This document shows, piece after piece, positions 23,197-32,953 of a stretch of 64,000 nucleotides of DNA. The notes under the pieces are model-generated. The model made no database searches. It was not told the origin of the DNA and worked only from the letters and a program-made list of their open reading frames with translations. A program made the translations under genes and the position numbers. Location: contig NZ_LR134376.1 of the NCBI RefSeq assembly GCF_900637545.1, positions 4,287,501 to 4,351,500 of the forward strand, in the 5' to 3' direction. Position 1 is the first letter of the stretch. The number at the start of each line of letters is the position of its first letter. Origin of the DNA: Aeromonas encheleia (GTDB lineage: Bacteria > Pseudomonadota > Gammaproteobacteria > Enterobacterales > Aeromonadaceae).

Positions 23197-24201
23197 TCAC
23201 TCGTCGCGCTTGTCCCGGCTGAGCAGGGCGATGGCGGCCTCTTTCGGGTTCTTGCCCTGATAGAGCACCTGGAAGATCTGCTCGCAGATGGGCATCTCGA
23301 CGCCGCAGCGGGCCGCCAGCAGATGCACCTCCTTGGTGTTGCGATAGCCTTCCACCACCTGGCCGATCTCGGCCATGGCGGTCTCCACCGTCTTGCCAGC
23401 CCCGAGCGCCAGCCCGAAGCGGCGGTTGCGAGACTGGTTGTCGGTACAGGTCAGCACCAGATCCCCGAGCCCCGCCATCCCCATGAAGGTCTTGGCATCG
23501 GCACCGAGGGCGGCGCCAAGGCGCTGCATCTCCACCAGACCCCGGGTGATGAGCGCTGTCCTGGCGTTGGCGCCAAAACCCAAGCCGTCGGAGAGGCCGG
23601 CACCGATGGCGATGACGTTTTTGACCGCCCCGCCCAGCTGCAGGCCGATGAAGTCCGGGTTGGTATAGACCCGGAACGAACGGCCACAGTGCAGCAGCAG
23701 CGAGAGATCGTCGGCGAAGTCGTCGTGGGTCGACGCCACCGAGATGGCGGTCGGCAACCCGGCGGCCAGCTCCCTGGCGAAGGTCGGGCCTGAGATCACC
23801 GCCAGCGGGATATCCTCACCCAGCACCTCGCGGGCCACGTCCTGCAGCAGCCGGCCACTGTCCGGCTCCAGCCCCTTGGTAGCCCAGGCGATACGGGTAT
23901 CGGGGCGCAGGAAGGGCTTGACCCGGGCCAGCACCTGACCGAACACATGGCTCGGTACCACCAGCAGCAGCACGGGGGCGGCTTGCACCGCCTGCTGCAA
24001 GTCGGCAGTCAGCTGCAGATCGGCGGGGAAAGGGACATCCGGCAGGAAGGTCTTGTTGCAGCGATCTTGTTCCAGCACGGCGACATGAGCGGGATCGTGA
24101 CCCCACAGCAGGGTCGGATGACCGTTGCGTGCCAGAGAAATGGCAAGGGCGGAGCCGTAAGACCCCGCCCCCAAGACCGAGATAGCGATCTGGTCGGCCA
24201 T
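23197..24201 (-). CDS. gpsA: Glycerol-3-phosphate dehydrogenase (NAD(P)+)
   Basis: 334 aa cytosolic enzyme reducing dihydroxyacetone phosphate to sn-glycerol-3-phosphate for phospholipid synthesis. The N-terminal Rossmann motif [17 protein letters not shown] and the substrate-site lysine region [21 protein letters not shown] are intact. It follows secB by 2 bases. Confidence 0.97.
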   Translation of the reverse strand: MADQIAISVLGAGSYGSALAISLARNGHPTLLWGHDPAHVAVLEQDRCNKTFLPDVPFPADLQLTADLQQAVQAAPVLLLVVPSHVFGQVLARVKPFLRPDTRIAWATKGLEPDSGRLLQDVAREVLGEDIPLAVISGPTFARELAAGLPTAISVASTHDDFADDLSLLLHCGRSFRVYTNPDFIGLQLGGAVKNVIAIGAGLSDGLGFGANARTALITRGLVEMQRLGAALGADAKTFMGMAGLGDLVLTCTDNQSRNRRFGLALGAGKTVETAMAEIGQVVEGYRNTKEVHLLAARCGVEMPICEQIFQVLYQGKNPKEAAIALLSRDKRDE

Positions 24202-24203
24202 TA

Positions 24204-24674
24204 TCAGGCTTCCGCAGTCGCCTGCTGGGCCTGTGCCTGCGCCATGTGCTGGGCAAACAGGGCATCGAAGTTGACCGGTGCCAGGTTCAGCTGCGGGAAG
24301 GAGCCCTTGCTCACCAGGTTAGCCACGGCTTCGCGGGCATAGGGGAACAGGATGTTGGGGCAGAAGGCGGCCAGGCAGTGAGCCAGCTGCGGCTCCGGCA
24401 GGTTGCCGATGGAGAAGATACCGGCCTGCTGCACTTCACACAGGAAGGCGGTCTCGGTTTCCAGCTTGCAGGTCACGGTCAGGGTCAGCACGACCTCGTA
24501 CACGCCGTCGGCCAGCACGCTGGTCTTGGTGTCCATGTCCAGCTTGACGTCCGGCTGCCACTCTTTCTGGAAGATGTGCGGAGTGTTCGGCGCTTCGAAG
24601 GAGACATCCTTGGTGTAGACACGCTGGATGTGGAATTCCGGTTGCACTTCCTGGTTGTTGATTTCGTCAGCCAT
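24204..24674 (-). CDS. secB: Protein-export chaperone SecB
   Basis: 156 aa homotetrameric chaperone delivering unfolded preproteins to SecA. The [19 protein letters not shown] segment and [20 protein letters not shown] are family signatures. It lies between the rhodanese gene (47 bases) and gpsA. In E. coli grxC lies between the rhodanese gene and secB; here there is no room for it. Confidence 0.97.
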   Translation of the reverse strand: MADEINNQEVQPEFHIQRVYTKDVSFEAPNTPHIFQKEWQPDVKLDMDTKTSVLADGVYEVVLTLTVTCKLETETAFLCEVQQAGIFSIGNLPEPQLAHCLAAFCPNILFPYAREAVANLVSKGSFPQLNLAPVNFDALFAQHMAQAQAQQATAEA

Positions 24675-24721
24675 TTCGTTTGATTCCTTTTTAAGAAAAT
24701 GAGTGGGCGCAGGCCCTTAAA

Positions 24722-25153
24722 TCAGCGTTTTTTGGTTACCGGCAGATTCTCTGCACGCCATTGGGCCATGCCACCGCTGAGCGTATACACCTGCTTGAAA
24801 CCGGCCTTGCTCAGTAGGCGACCCGCGCCACCAGCGGTCATCCCCGACTCGCACACCACTATGATGGGGGCATCTTTATGCTTTTCAACCGGACCCAGAT
24901 TATTGGCCTGGATCTGGGTGAGGGGCAGGTGATGAGCGCCGGCCAGGTGGCCCTTGGCAAACTCTTCCTGACTGCGAATGTCCACCACTGTGGCACTTTC
25001 ACGGTTGATCAGCAGGGTGGCGGTGTGGTTGTTCACCGCCTTCACCGGAGAAAAACGAGCACGCACCGTGGTGTACACCAGGGTGCCTGCCAGGCCGAAC
25101 CAGGCTGCTGCCAGCAGCGGGTTGCGGGCCGCAAAATCCAAATACTCTTGCAT
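24722..25153 (-). CDS. yibN: Membrane-anchored rhodanese (YibN-like)
   Basis: 143 aa. One N-terminal membrane segment (about 14-33) is followed by a single rhodanese domain with active-site Cys101 in VVCESGMTAGGA, indicating a persulfide-forming sulfurtransferase facing the cytoplasm or periplasm. The substrate is unknown. First gene of a run with secB and gpsA. Confidence 0.9.
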   Translation of the reverse strand: MQEYLDFAARNPLLAAAWFGLAGTLVYTTVRARFSPVKAVNNHTATLLINRESATVVDIRSQEEFAKGHLAGAHHLPLTQIQANNLGPVEKHKDAPIIVVCESGMTAGGAGRLLSKAGFKQVYTLSGGMAQWRAENLPVTKKR

Positions 25154-25501
25154 CTTCTACTATCCAGGGACCAAGACAAGGGCCCGAGTATACATGGGGC
25201 CCCCGATAAGATCAGCCATCTTGGCGGCAAAGCGAGAGCAAGCTCCCATCAGGGGTTGAGCGCGGGTTTCCCCCCATGAAGAGCGGCCATAGACGCGGGT
25301 CTGGCGGGCATGCAAAAGCGGTTGTAAAGACGATGACGAGGTTGGCAGACAAGCCGGCAACATGCCGAAAACGGGCCGATAACAGCAAAAAATCCAAGCC
25401 GCAGAGGGGCTTGGCTATCAGGTGACTATTTCGGCAGATGTAGTAATATTACGCTAGTTTCACTTCCTGCAATTCATTCCTATCCGAGAGGACATAGCCT
25501 T
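25154..25501. other. 348-base intergenic region between yibN and gpmM
   Basis: Promoter region of two divergent genes. It contains no plausible reading frame. The part next to gpmM is A/T-rich with a palindromic TAATATTA (25444-25451), a candidate -10 element on either strand. The gpmM ribosome site GAGAGGA lies about 9 bases before its ATG. A minus-strand hairpin terminator at 25387-25414 is unexplained by either gene. Confidence 0.6.
25387..25438 (-). ncRNA. Candidate small RNA antisense to the gpmM promoter region
   Basis: A terminator (arms CCAAGCC and GGCTTGG, then ATTTTTTGC on the minus strand) has no gene upstream of it on that strand. About 50 bases before it, TTGCAG (25467-25472) and TAATAT (25446-25451) could serve as a minus-strand promoter, though the 15-base spacer is short. 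Inference only. Confidence 0.25.
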
Positions 25502-27031
25502 ATGTCAACAGCTAAGAAACCTTTGGTTCTGGTCATCATGGACGGTTGGGGCTACAGCACCAAGCAAGAGCACAACGCCGTCGCTGCCGCCAAGACCCCC
25601 AACCTCGACCGTCTCGCCCGTGACTACACCAGCACCCTGATCTCCGGCTCCGGCCTGGATGTGGGTCTGCCGGATGGTCAGATGGGCAACTCCGAAGTGG
25701 GTCACGTCAACATAGGTGCCGGTCGCATCGTGTATCAGGAGCTGACCCGCATCTCCAAGGAGATCAAGGACGGCGACTTCTTCCAGAACGTCGAGCTGGC
25801 CAAGGCTGTTGACGGCGCCGTGACCAACGGCAAGGCCGTGCACATCATGGGTCTGATGTCACCGGGTGGCGTACACAGCCATGAAGAGCACATCATGGGC
25901 ATGATCGAGATGGCCGCCAAGCGTGGCGCCGAGCAGATCTATTTCCACGCCTTCCTGGATGGCCGCGACGTGCCGCCGCGCTCCGCCCAGTCCTCCATCG
26001 AGCAGTTCGATGCCCTGTTTGCCCGCCTGGGCAAGGGTCGCTTCGCCTCCATGATCGGCCGCTACTTCGCCATGGACCGTGACAACCGTTGGGACCGCGT
26101 GCAGCAAGCCTATGACCTGATGACTCAGGGCAAGGGTGAGTTTACCGCCGACAGCGCCAGCGAAGCCCTGGCCGCCGCCTATGCCCGCGACGAGAACGAT
26201 GAGTTCGTCAAGGCCACCCGCATCGGTGCCGCCGCCCCCATGCAGGATGGCGATGCGTTGATCTTCATGAACTTCCGTGCCGACCGTGCCCGCGAGATCA
26301 CCCGCGCCTTCGTCGACAGCGACTTCACCGGCTTCGCCCGTGCCGTCACCCCGGCGCTGAACTTCGTGATGCTGACCGAATACGCCGCCGACATCAAAAC
26401 CACCTGCGCCTACCCGCCCACAGCCCTGGTGAACACCCTGGGTGAGTGGCTGGCCAAGCAGGGCAAGACCCAGCTGCGCATCTCTGAGACCGAGAAGTAC
26501 GCCCACGTCACCTTCTTCTTCAACGGTGGCGAAGAGTCCTGCTTCAGCGGTGAGGATCGCGAGATCGTCGCCAGCCCGAAAGTGGCCACCTATGATCTGC
26601 AGCCGGAGATGAGCTCCGAAGAGCTGACCGACAAGCTGGTCGGCGCCATCAAGAGCGGCAAGTACGACGTCATCATCTGCAACTACCCGAACGGCGACAT
26701 GGTCGGTCACACCGGCGTGTTCGATGCCGCGGTCAAGGCCTGTGAGGCCGTCGATCACTGCATCGGTCGTGTCACCGAGGCCCTGGCCGAGGTGGGTGGC
26801 GAATGCCTGATCACCGCCGACCACGGCAACGCCGAGAAGATGCTGGACGAAGAGACCGGTCAGGCGCACACCGCCCACACCAATCTGCCGGTTCCCCTCA
26901 TCTACTTCGGTCGCAAGGCCGAGGTGCTGGAAGGTGGCAAACTGTCCGATCTGGCCCCGACCATGTTGACCCTGATGGGTCTGCCTGTGCCGCCGGAAAT
27001 GACTGGCAAGCCCCTGATGATTCTGAAATAA
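25502..27031 (+). CDS. gpmM: 2,3-bisphosphoglycerate-independent phosphoglycerate mutase
   Basis: 509 aa manganese enzyme of the alkaline-phosphatase superfamily interconverting 3- and 2-phosphoglycerate in glycolysis. Asp14 (VIMDGWGYS) and the phospho-acceptor Ser64 ([11 protein letters not shown]) are in place, and the late metal motif [11 protein letters not shown] is intact. Followed after 9 bases by envC, the E. coli order. Confidence 0.97.
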   Translation: MSTAKKPLVLVIMDGWGYSTKQEHNAVAAAKTPNLDRLARDYTSTLISGSGLDVGLPDGQMGNSEVGHVNIGAGRIVYQELTRISKEIKDGDFFQNVELAKAVDGAVTNGKAVHIMGLMSPGGVHSHEEHIMGMIEMAAKRGAEQIYFHAFLDGRDVPPRSAQSSIEQFDALFARLGKGRFASMIGRYFAMDRDNRWDRVQQAYDLMTQGKGEFTADSASEALAAAYARDENDEFVKATRIGAAAPMQDGDALIFMNFRADRAREITRAFVDSDFTGFARAVTPALNFVMLTEYAADIKTTCAYPPTALVNTLGEWLAKQGKTQLRISETEKYAHVTFFFNGGEESCFSGEDREIVASPKVATYDLQPEMSSEELTDKLVGAIKSGKYDVIICNYPNGDMVGHTGVFDAAVKACEAVDHCIGRVTEALAEVGGECLITADHGNAEKMLDEETGQAHTAHTNLPVPLIYFGRKAEVLEGGKLSDLAPTMLTLMGLPVPPEMTGKPLMILK

Positions 27032-27040
27032 TCCTGCCCC

Positions 27041-28444
27041 ATGCGGGGATGCGAAGTTATTTCAACCAAAACCAGTCGCGTCGGCCTGTTGGCCGGCGCG
27101 CTGTTTTTTTGCCTGATCGGCGCTGCCGGCACGGCCCAGGCTGCCAACCAGCAGCTCGGCACCATGCAGTCCCAGATCAAGGAACAGCAGAAGACCATCA
27201 AGCTCAGCAAGCAGGAGCTGGCCAAACTCAATACCCAGCTCAAGGCCGATGAGCAGGCCATCTCGGCCGCCGCCGCCAAGCTCGATCAGACCAAACTGCA
27301 GCTGAAGCAGAACCAGCAAAAGCTGGTGAACCTGCAGCAGGACAAGCTGGATCTGGAGCAACAAGCCAAACATCAGAAACAGTTGCTGGCCAAGCAGGCG
27401 GAAAGCGCCTTCCAGGCGGGCAACCACGACTACCTCAAACTGCTGCTCAATCAGCAGGATCCGGCCAAACTGAGCCGCGCCCTCGACTATTTCGACTATC
27501 TCAACAAGGCCCGCATCGAGGCCATCGACGCCCTGCGCGCGACCCGCGCCAAGCTGGCCAAGAACCAGCAGGCGACCCAGGAGACCGAAAGCAAGCTGCA
27601 AGCCCTGCTGAGCGAACAGCAAGCGTCCCACCAGAGCCTGCTGGCCAGCCAGCAGAGCCGCGCCAAGGTGCGCAACCAGCTGCAGCTGTCGGTGCAGGAT
27701 GACGAGCAGAAGCTGACCAAGCTGGTCAAGGCGGAGAAGGCCCTGAAGGCCCGGCTGGAAGAGCTGCGCCGCCAGCGGGAAGAGCAGGAGCGCCGTGAGC
27801 GGGCCGAGCGGGAACGCCTCGCCAAGCTGAAAGCCGAACAGGAACGCCAGCGTCGCCTGGAGGCACAACGCCTGGCCGCCGAACAGAAGCGGCTTGCGGA
27901 ACAACAGCGGATCGCGGCGCAACAGCAGAAGGCCGGCGAGCAGCAACGGCTCGCCGCCGAGCAGCAGAGAGTGACCGCACAACAAAACAAGGTGACTCAA
28001 CAGCAAGCCGCCGCGCGCAGCAGCGCCAAGGCAAGCACAGGCGGCTACGGTGGCCTCAGCACCAATGGCAGCCTGCGCTGGCCGGTACAGGGCCCGATCC
28101 TCATCTCCTACGGCTCGGCTCGTACCGCCGAGCTCAAGTGGAAAGGCACCCTGATCGGCGCCAGCGAAGGCACCCAGGTCAAGGCGGTGGCGCCAGGACA
28201 GGTGGTCTACGCCGACTGGCTTGACGGCTTCGGCATGCTGCTGGTGATAGACCATGGTAAAGGCTATATGAGCCTCTATGGTCACAACCAGTCACTGCTG
28301 CGCCAGGTTGGCCAGAGCGTGGAGCAGGGCGAACCCGTGGCCCTGGTCGGCGACAGCGGCGGCCAGGACAGACCCGGCCTCTACTTCGAGATCCGCTATC
28401 AGGGTGAGGCCATCAACCCGACCAAGTGGTTGGCCAAGCGCTAA
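27041..28444 (+). CDS. envC: Murein hydrolase activator EnvC
   Basis: 467 aa periplasmic activator of cell-division amidases. A signal peptide ends near residue 34 (GTAQA|AN). Long coiled coils (about 40-330) are rich in Gln, Lys and Arg. The C-terminal LytM domain (about 345-465) lacks the zinc ligands of active M23 peptidases: the usual HxH is replaced by GLYFEIR, as in E. coli EnvC, so it should be non-catalytic. Probably co-transcribed with gpmM. Confidence 0.94.
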   Translation: MRGCEVISTKTSRVGLLAGALFFCLIGAAGTAQAANQQLGTMQSQIKEQQKTIKLSKQELAKLNTQLKADEQAISAAAAKLDQTKLQLKQNQQKLVNLQQDKLDLEQQAKHQKQLLAKQAESAFQAGNHDYLKLLLNQQDPAKLSRALDYFDYLNKARIEAIDALRATRAKLAKNQQATQETESKLQALLSEQQASHQSLLASQQSRAKVRNQLQLSVQDDEQKLTKLVKAEKALKARLEELRRQREEQERRERAERERLAKLKAEQERQRRLEAQRLAAEQKRLAEQQRIAAQQQKAGEQQRLAAEQQRVTAQQNKVTQQQAAARSSAKASTGGYGGLSTNGSLRWPVQGPILISYGSARTAELKWKGTLIGASEGTQVKAVAPGQVVYADWLDGFGMLLVIDHGKGYMSLYGHNQSLLRQVGQSVEQGEPVALVGDSGGQDRPGLYFEIRYQGEAINPTKWLAKR

Positions 28445-28481
28445 CTGGTATTCAAGAGCACATGCCATCGAGCGCCTCATG

Positions 28482-28509
28482 AAAAAAGCCTGCATCCGCA
28501 GGCTTTTTT
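28482..28509. terminator. Bidirectional terminator between envC and the qnr-like gene
   Basis: AAAAAAGCCTGC and GCAGGCTTTTTT around ATCC, between convergent genes. Confidence 0.9.
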
Positions 28510-28585
28510 CATGCTGGCCCAGGCCCATCTCGCTGGCCGATGACGAAAACTTACGAAGTTTCCCGCACCATCCTGGTTGGCGCCA

Positions 28586-29236
28586 TCAGGGGAAGACGAC
28601 CATGCCGATCTGCTCCAGCAGCCCCTGCTGCTGATCCTCGCTTATCTGCACGCCGTCCAGCTTGACCAGACGCAGATCCAGCCCGGGCAGGTCGCACTGG
28701 CGCAGATCGCAGCCCTGCAGGTTGAAGCTGGCCCAGTCTATCTGGCCAAACTCGGAGCCGCTGAGATCGGATCCCGCCAGCGAGGCGCCCAGCAGGCTGG
28801 CCCCCTGCCAACGGTTGCCGCTCAGCTCGCACCGCTCCAGCAGGCAGCCGTCAAAGTTGGCGTAGCTGAAGTTGTTGCCGGTCAGATGGGCCTCGCAGAA
28901 GTAGCTCTTGACGGTGATCTGGTTGGCGAAGCTGGCACGGGCGAAGTTGATGCCCATGGCCTGGCAGTCGCGCAGCTCCAGCCCGAGGCACTGGCTGCGG
29001 CTCAGATCCGCCAGGGTCAGGTCGCAGCGCAGGAAGCTGGCCTCCCGCAGATCGCAGCCCTGCAGCGAGCAGCCGAGTTCGCGCTCCCGTTCGTAGAAGC
29101 TGCAGTCGACGAAGCGGCTCTCGCTCAGATCCAACCAGGAGAAGTTGCAGTCGATGAAGCGGCAGTCAGCGAACTGCTCCCCTTCCACTTCCTGCTGCTC
29201 GAATCGCTTCCCCTCGAAGCACTTGCCCTTGATCAT
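28586..29236 (-). CDS. Qnr-family pentapeptide-repeat protein
   Basis: 216 aa right-handed beta-helix made of pentapeptide repeats, consensus A(D/N)LXX with central Phe or Leu throughout (for example CDLREASFLRCDLTLADLS). Length (Qnr proteins are about 214-219 aa), the segment YFCEAHLTGNNFSYANF and the C-terminal dimerisation tail EQIGMVVFP all parallel plasmid Qnr proteins, which shield gyrase and topoisomerase IV from quinolones. This looks like a native chromosomal member: no mobile element flanks it and base composition is ordinary. Its physiological role is unknown. Confidence 0.85.
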   Translation of the reverse strand: MIKGKCFEGKRFEQQEVEGEQFADCRFIDCNFSWLDLSESRFVDCSFYERERELGCSLQGCDLREASFLRCDLTLADLSRSQCLGLELRDCQAMGINFARASFANQITVKSYFCEAHLTGNNFSYANFDGCLLERCELSGNRWQGASLLGASLAGSDLSGSEFGQIDWASFNLQGCDLRQCDLPGLDLRLVKLDGVQISEDQQQGLLEQIGMVVFP

Positions 29237-29291
29237 CCGAAATTTCTCCTAATGATGGCGTCATATGCTGACTTTATTGCGTGAAAAAGGT

Positions 29292-29309
29292 AATGTTACC
29301 TGTAACATT
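29292..29309 (+). promoter_or_regulatory. GntR operator upstream of gntR
   Basis: The palindrome AATGTTACCTGTAACATT differs from the GntR operator ATGTTACCGGTAACAT at one central position. It lies 16 bases before the chosen gntR start, suggesting autoregulation. Confidence 0.75.
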
Positions 29310-29325
29310 GCTGCCGGAACCCAAG

Positions 29326-30333
29326 ATGAACGACACCCGCAAACGCCGCCCCACCCTGCAAGACATCGCCGATCAGACCGGGGTCACCAAGATGACCGTC
29401 AGCCGCTACCTGCGCGATCCACACACAGTGGCCGAGGGCACCCGGGGGCGGATCGCCGCCGTGGTGGAAGAGCTGGGCTACATCCCCAACCGGGCACCGG
29501 ACATTCTCTCCAACGCCACCAGCAAGGCGATCGGCATCCTGCTCCCCTCTCTCTCCAACCAGGTCTTCTCCGCCCTGGTGCACGGCATAGAGACGGTGAC
29601 CCGCCCCGCCGGTTACCAGACCCTGCTCGCCCACTACGGTTACAATCCGGAACAGGAAGAGGAGCAGGTGGCCTCCCTGCTCTCATACCACGTGGATGGC
29701 CTGATCCTGTCCGACAGCCTGCACACCGAGCGCACCCGCAAGATGATCGCCACCGCCGGCATCCCCGTGGTGGAGACCATGGATCTGCCGCAGAACCCCA
29801 TCGACATGGTGGTCGGCATGGATCACCGGGCCGCGGCCCGGGCCATGGTAACAGAGATGCTGCGCCGGGGGCGCCGCAAGGTGGTCTACCTGGGGGCACG
29901 GCTCGATGTGCGCACCCAGCTGCGGATGGAGGGCTACTACCAGGCGATGGCCGATTTCGGCCTCGATGGCCAGCACCTGCTGACCGAACAATCCTCCAGC
30001 TTCACCCTGGGCGGCCAGCTGCTGGAGCAGGCGCTGGCGCGCTACCCCGATCTGGACGGCCTGTTCTGCACCAACGACGATGTGGCGGTCGGTGCCCTGC
30101 TGCAGTGCCAGGCCAGGTGGATACCCGTGCCCCAGCAGATCGCCATCGCCGGCTGCAACGCCCTCGACATCGGCCACGCCATGACCCCCAAGCTGGCCAG
30201 CATAGTCACCCCGCGCGAGGAGATAGGCCGTGAGGCGGCAACCATGCTGCTGGCCCGCCTGGGCGGCCAGCCCAGACCCGACAGCCGCATGGACTTGGGC
30301 TTCTCCCTCTATGAAGGGGAGAGTCTGGGCTGA
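29326..30333 (+). CDS. gntR: Gluconate operon repressor GntR (LacI family)
   Basis: 335 aa. The N-terminal helix-turn-helix (RRPTLQDIADQTGVTKMTVS) is followed by a periplasmic-binding-protein-like effector domain (about 65-335). The start MNDTRKRRP is preferred over an upstream in-frame GTG at 29281 because that frame crosses the operator. Operators match the E. coli GntR site at 29292 and 33517-33546. It is convergent with eda. Confidence 0.92.
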   Translation: MNDTRKRRPTLQDIADQTGVTKMTVSRYLRDPHTVAEGTRGRIAAVVEELGYIPNRAPDILSNATSKAIGILLPSLSNQVFSALVHGIETVTRPAGYQTLLAHYGYNPEQEEEQVASLLSYHVDGLILSDSLHTERTRKMIATAGIPVVETMDLPQNPIDMVVGMDHRAAARAMVTEMLRRGRRKVVYLGARLDVRTQLRMEGYYQAMADFGLDGQHLLTEQSSSFTLGGQLLEQALARYPDLDGLFCTNDDVAVGALLQCQARWIPVPQQIAIAGCNALDIGHAMTPKLASIVTPREEIGREAATMLLARLGGQPRPDSRMDLGFSLYEGESLG

Positions 30334-30431
30334 ATAAGCCCGATCCCCTGACTCCCCGCCTCCCCGCTCATAAGGGATAGGCAATGACGACCCTCCCCCT
30401 GGCCGGCTCAAGCCGGCACCCCGAGCCCCCA

Positions 30432-30462
30432 CAGAAATAACACAGGCCACCCGAGGGTGGCC
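30432..30462 (-). terminator. Probable terminator after eda
   Basis: Arms GGCCACC and GGTGGCC, then TGTGTTATTTCTG on the minus strand. The U-tract is imperfect. Confidence 0.55.
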
Positions 30463-30505
30463 TGTTGGCTTGGCAAGCAAGGTGGCGGCTTGGCGCCAGG
30501 CTAGG

Positions 30506-31147
30506 TTAGCGCTGGACCAGGGCGACGGCTTCGCGGGAGAGGCGAGTCACCTCTTCCCAGTTGCCGTTCTTGACCGCATCGGCCGGCAGCATCCAGGAGC
30601 CGCCGACGGTGGCAACGCATTTCAGCGCCAGATAATCGGCGACGTTGTGCGGGCCTATACCGCCGGTGGGGCAGAAGCGGACCTGCGGCAGCGGCGCGGC
30701 GATGGCCGCGAGCGCCTTGGTGCCGCCGTTGGCCTCGGCCGGGAAGAACTTCAGGTGGCTATAACCCGCCTCCAGCGCCTGCATCACCTCGGAGGCGGTG
30801 GCGACCCCGGGGATCAGCGGCGCCGTGCTCTTGGCGGCGTGGGCCAACAGCGCCGGGGTCATCCCCGGCGAGATGACGAAGCGGGCACCGGCGGCCACGG
30901 CGGCATCGAACTGCGCGCAGTTGAGCACGGTCCCCGCCCCCACCATGGCCTCCGGCATCGCCTTGGCGATGAGGGCGATGGCATCCAGTGCCACCGGGGT
31001 GCGCAGGGTGATCTCGAACACCGAGATGCCACCCGCCAGCAGCGCCTGTGCCATCGGCAGGGCCTGCTCCAGGTCGTTGATGACCATCACGGGCACCAGC
31101 GGGGAGGCGGCAAACACCTCGGCAGGGGTCAGTTTCCAGTTTTGCAT
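30506..31147 (-). CDS. eda: KDPG aldolase
   Basis: 213 aa class I aldolase cleaving 2-keto-3-deoxy-6-phosphogluconate to pyruvate and glyceraldehyde 3-phosphate, the last Entner-Doudoroff step. Schiff-base Lys133 is in HLKFFPAEANGG and the acid/base Glu45 in VFEITLRTP. It follows edd by 9 bases. Confidence 0.97.
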   Translation of the reverse strand: MQNWKLTPAEVFAASPLVPVMVINDLEQALPMAQALLAGGISVFEITLRTPVALDAIALIAKAMPEAMVGAGTVLNCAQFDAAVAAGARFVISPGMTPALLAHAAKSTAPLIPGVATASEVMQALEAGYSHLKFFPAEANGGTKALAAIAAPLPQVRFCPTGGIGPHNVADYLALKCVATVGGSWMLPADAVKNGNWEEVTRLSREAVALVQR

Positions 31148-31156
31148 AGCTCTTCC

Positions 31157-32953
31157 TCAGTCAAAGATGGTGGCGCCACACTCGGCGCTCGATACCGCGC
31201 GACGCATCACGCTAAACAGTTCACGGCCCCAGCCTTCCTGCTCCAGGCTGAGATCCGGCTCGACCGGGGTACGGCCGCTCAGATCGGTCAGGCAATCCAG
31301 GCGGCCCGATTCGGCATCCACCCGCAGCAGGTCACCGTCTCGCAGCAATCCGATGGCGCCGCCGTGCAGGGCCTCAGGGGTGACATGGATGGCGGCCGGG
31401 ATCTTGCCGGAGGCACCGGACAGGCGGCCATCGGTGACCAGCGCCACCTTGTGACCCGCCTTCTGCAGGTTGCCGAGCACCGGCATCAGCTTGTGCAGCT
31501 CCGGCATGCCGTTGGCGGCGGGGCCATTGTGGCGCACCACTATCACCGCATCCAGATTGAGCTCGCCGGCCTGGTAGGCCGCCTCCACCGCATGCTGGGA
31601 GGAGAAGACCTTGGCCGGTGCCTCGATCACGCGATATTCCGGGGCCACGGCCGAGACCTTGACCACGGCGCGGCCCAGATTGCCAGACAGCAGCTTGGTG
31701 CCGCCTGTGGCCTGGAATACAGAGCCTGTGGGAGAGAGCACGCTCGTATCGCTACTCTCGCCCACCGGCTGCCACACCAGCTTGCCATCCACCAGCAGGG
31801 GGCGGCTGAGGTAATCCTGCATCTCGCCGAAGGTCGGGGTGGCATCCATGTGGATCAGCCCCTCCTGTGCCAGCCGGCGCATCAGGCCGGGCACGGCACC
31901 GGCCTGCTCGAAGGCGTTTACATCGGCCGGGCCGTTCGGGTACATGCGCACCAACAGCGGCACCACGTCGGAAAGATCGCTCAAGTCGTCCCAGGTCAGA
32001 TGCAGGCCGGCGGCGCGGGCCAGCGCCACCATGTGGATGCTGTGGTTGGTGCTGCCGCCGGAGGCGAGCAGGGCCACCAGGCCGTTGACCAGAGAGCGCT
32101 CGTCCAGCACCTCGCTCAAGGGACGATAGGCCGGGGAGCCGGGGATCATGGCGCTGATGCGGCGCGCCGCCTCGGCGGTGAGGGCGTGGCGCAGCTCGCT
32201 GTGGGGATGCACGAAGGCGGAGCCCGGCAGCATCAGGCCCATGGCCTCGAACACCAGCTGATTGGTGTTGGCGGTGCCATAGAAGGTGCAGGTGCCGGGC
32301 GCATGGTAGGCGCCGCACTCCATCTCCAGCAGCGCCTCGCGGCCCACCTGACCGGCGGCATACTGCTGGCGCACCTTCACCTTGTCATCGTTGCTGATGC
32401 CGCTGGCCATGGGGCCGGCCGGCACGAAGGCGGTGGGCAGATGGGCATGGGAGAGCGCCCCCATGATCTGGCCCGGCGCTATCTTGTCGCAGATGCCGAG
32501 CAGCAGGGTGGCGTCGAAGGTGTTGTGAGAGAGGGACAGCGCCGTGGCCTGGGCGATGAGATCCCGGGAGAAGAGTGACATGTCCATCCCGGGCTGGCCC
32601 TGGGTGACGCCATCACACATGGCGGGCACCCCGCCGGCGACCTGGGCACTGTGGCCCAGCTCGGCCAGGGTCGCCTTGATCTGGTCCGGGTAGCCCTGAT
32701 AGGGCTGATGGGCGCTCAGCATGTCGTTGTAGGCGGTGACTATGCCGACGTTGGCGCGGGTCAGATCGAGGATGCGACCCTTCTCGTCCGTGCTGCAGGC
32801 GGCGACGGCGTGAGCCAGGTTGCCACAGGCCAGGGCGGCGCGGGTCTTGCCCTGCTCCGCCTGGCGTTGAATGCGGGCCAGGAAGGCCTGGCGACGGGTG
32901 GCACTGCGCGCACGGATGCGGGCGGTGACCTCGAGGATGATGGGATGAGTCAT
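31157..32953 (-). CDS. edd: 6-phosphogluconate dehydratase
   Basis: 598 aa iron-sulfur dehydratase giving KDPG. MCDGVTQGQPGM and MECGAYHAPGTCTFYGTANT carry the conserved cysteines of the IlvD/Edd cluster site. Start ATG gives MTHPIILEVTARIR and overlaps the gntK stop by four bases (ATGA). Longer in-frame starts run into gntK. Confidence 0.96.
   Translation of the reverse strand: MTHPIILEVTARIRARSATRRQAFLARIQRQAEQGKTRAALACGNLAHAVAACSTDEKGRILDLTRANVGIVTAYNDMLSAHQPYQGYPDQIKATLAELGHSAQVAGGVPAMCDGVTQGQPGMDMSLFSRDLIAQATALSLSHNTFDATLLLGICDKIAPGQIMGALSHAHLPTAFVPAGPMASGISNDDKVKVRQQYAAGQVGREALLEMECGAYHAPGTCTFYGTANTNQLVFEAMGLMLPGSAFVHPHSELRHALTAEAARRISAMIPGSPAYRPLSEVLDERSLVNGLVALLASGGSTNHSIHMVALARAAGLHLTWDDLSDLSDVVPLLVRMYPNGPADVNAFEQAGAVPGLMRRLAQEGLIHMDATPTFGEMQDYLSRPLLVDGKLVWQPVGESSDTSVLSPTGSVFQATGGTKLLSGNLGRAVVKVSAVAPEYRVIEAPAKVFSSQHAVEAAYQAGELNLDAVIVVRHNGPAANGMPELHKLMPVLGNLQKAGHKVALVTDGRLSGASGKIPAAIHVTPEALHGGAIGLLRDGDLLRVDAESGRLDCLTDLSGRTPVEPDLSLEQEGWGRELFSVMRRAVSSAECGATIFD

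Noticed and set aside
30470-32578. 702-codon open frame antisense to edd and eda
   Set aside because: It is a shadow of two certain genes, with compositionally biased sequence (Gly, His, Gln, Arg) and no motif.
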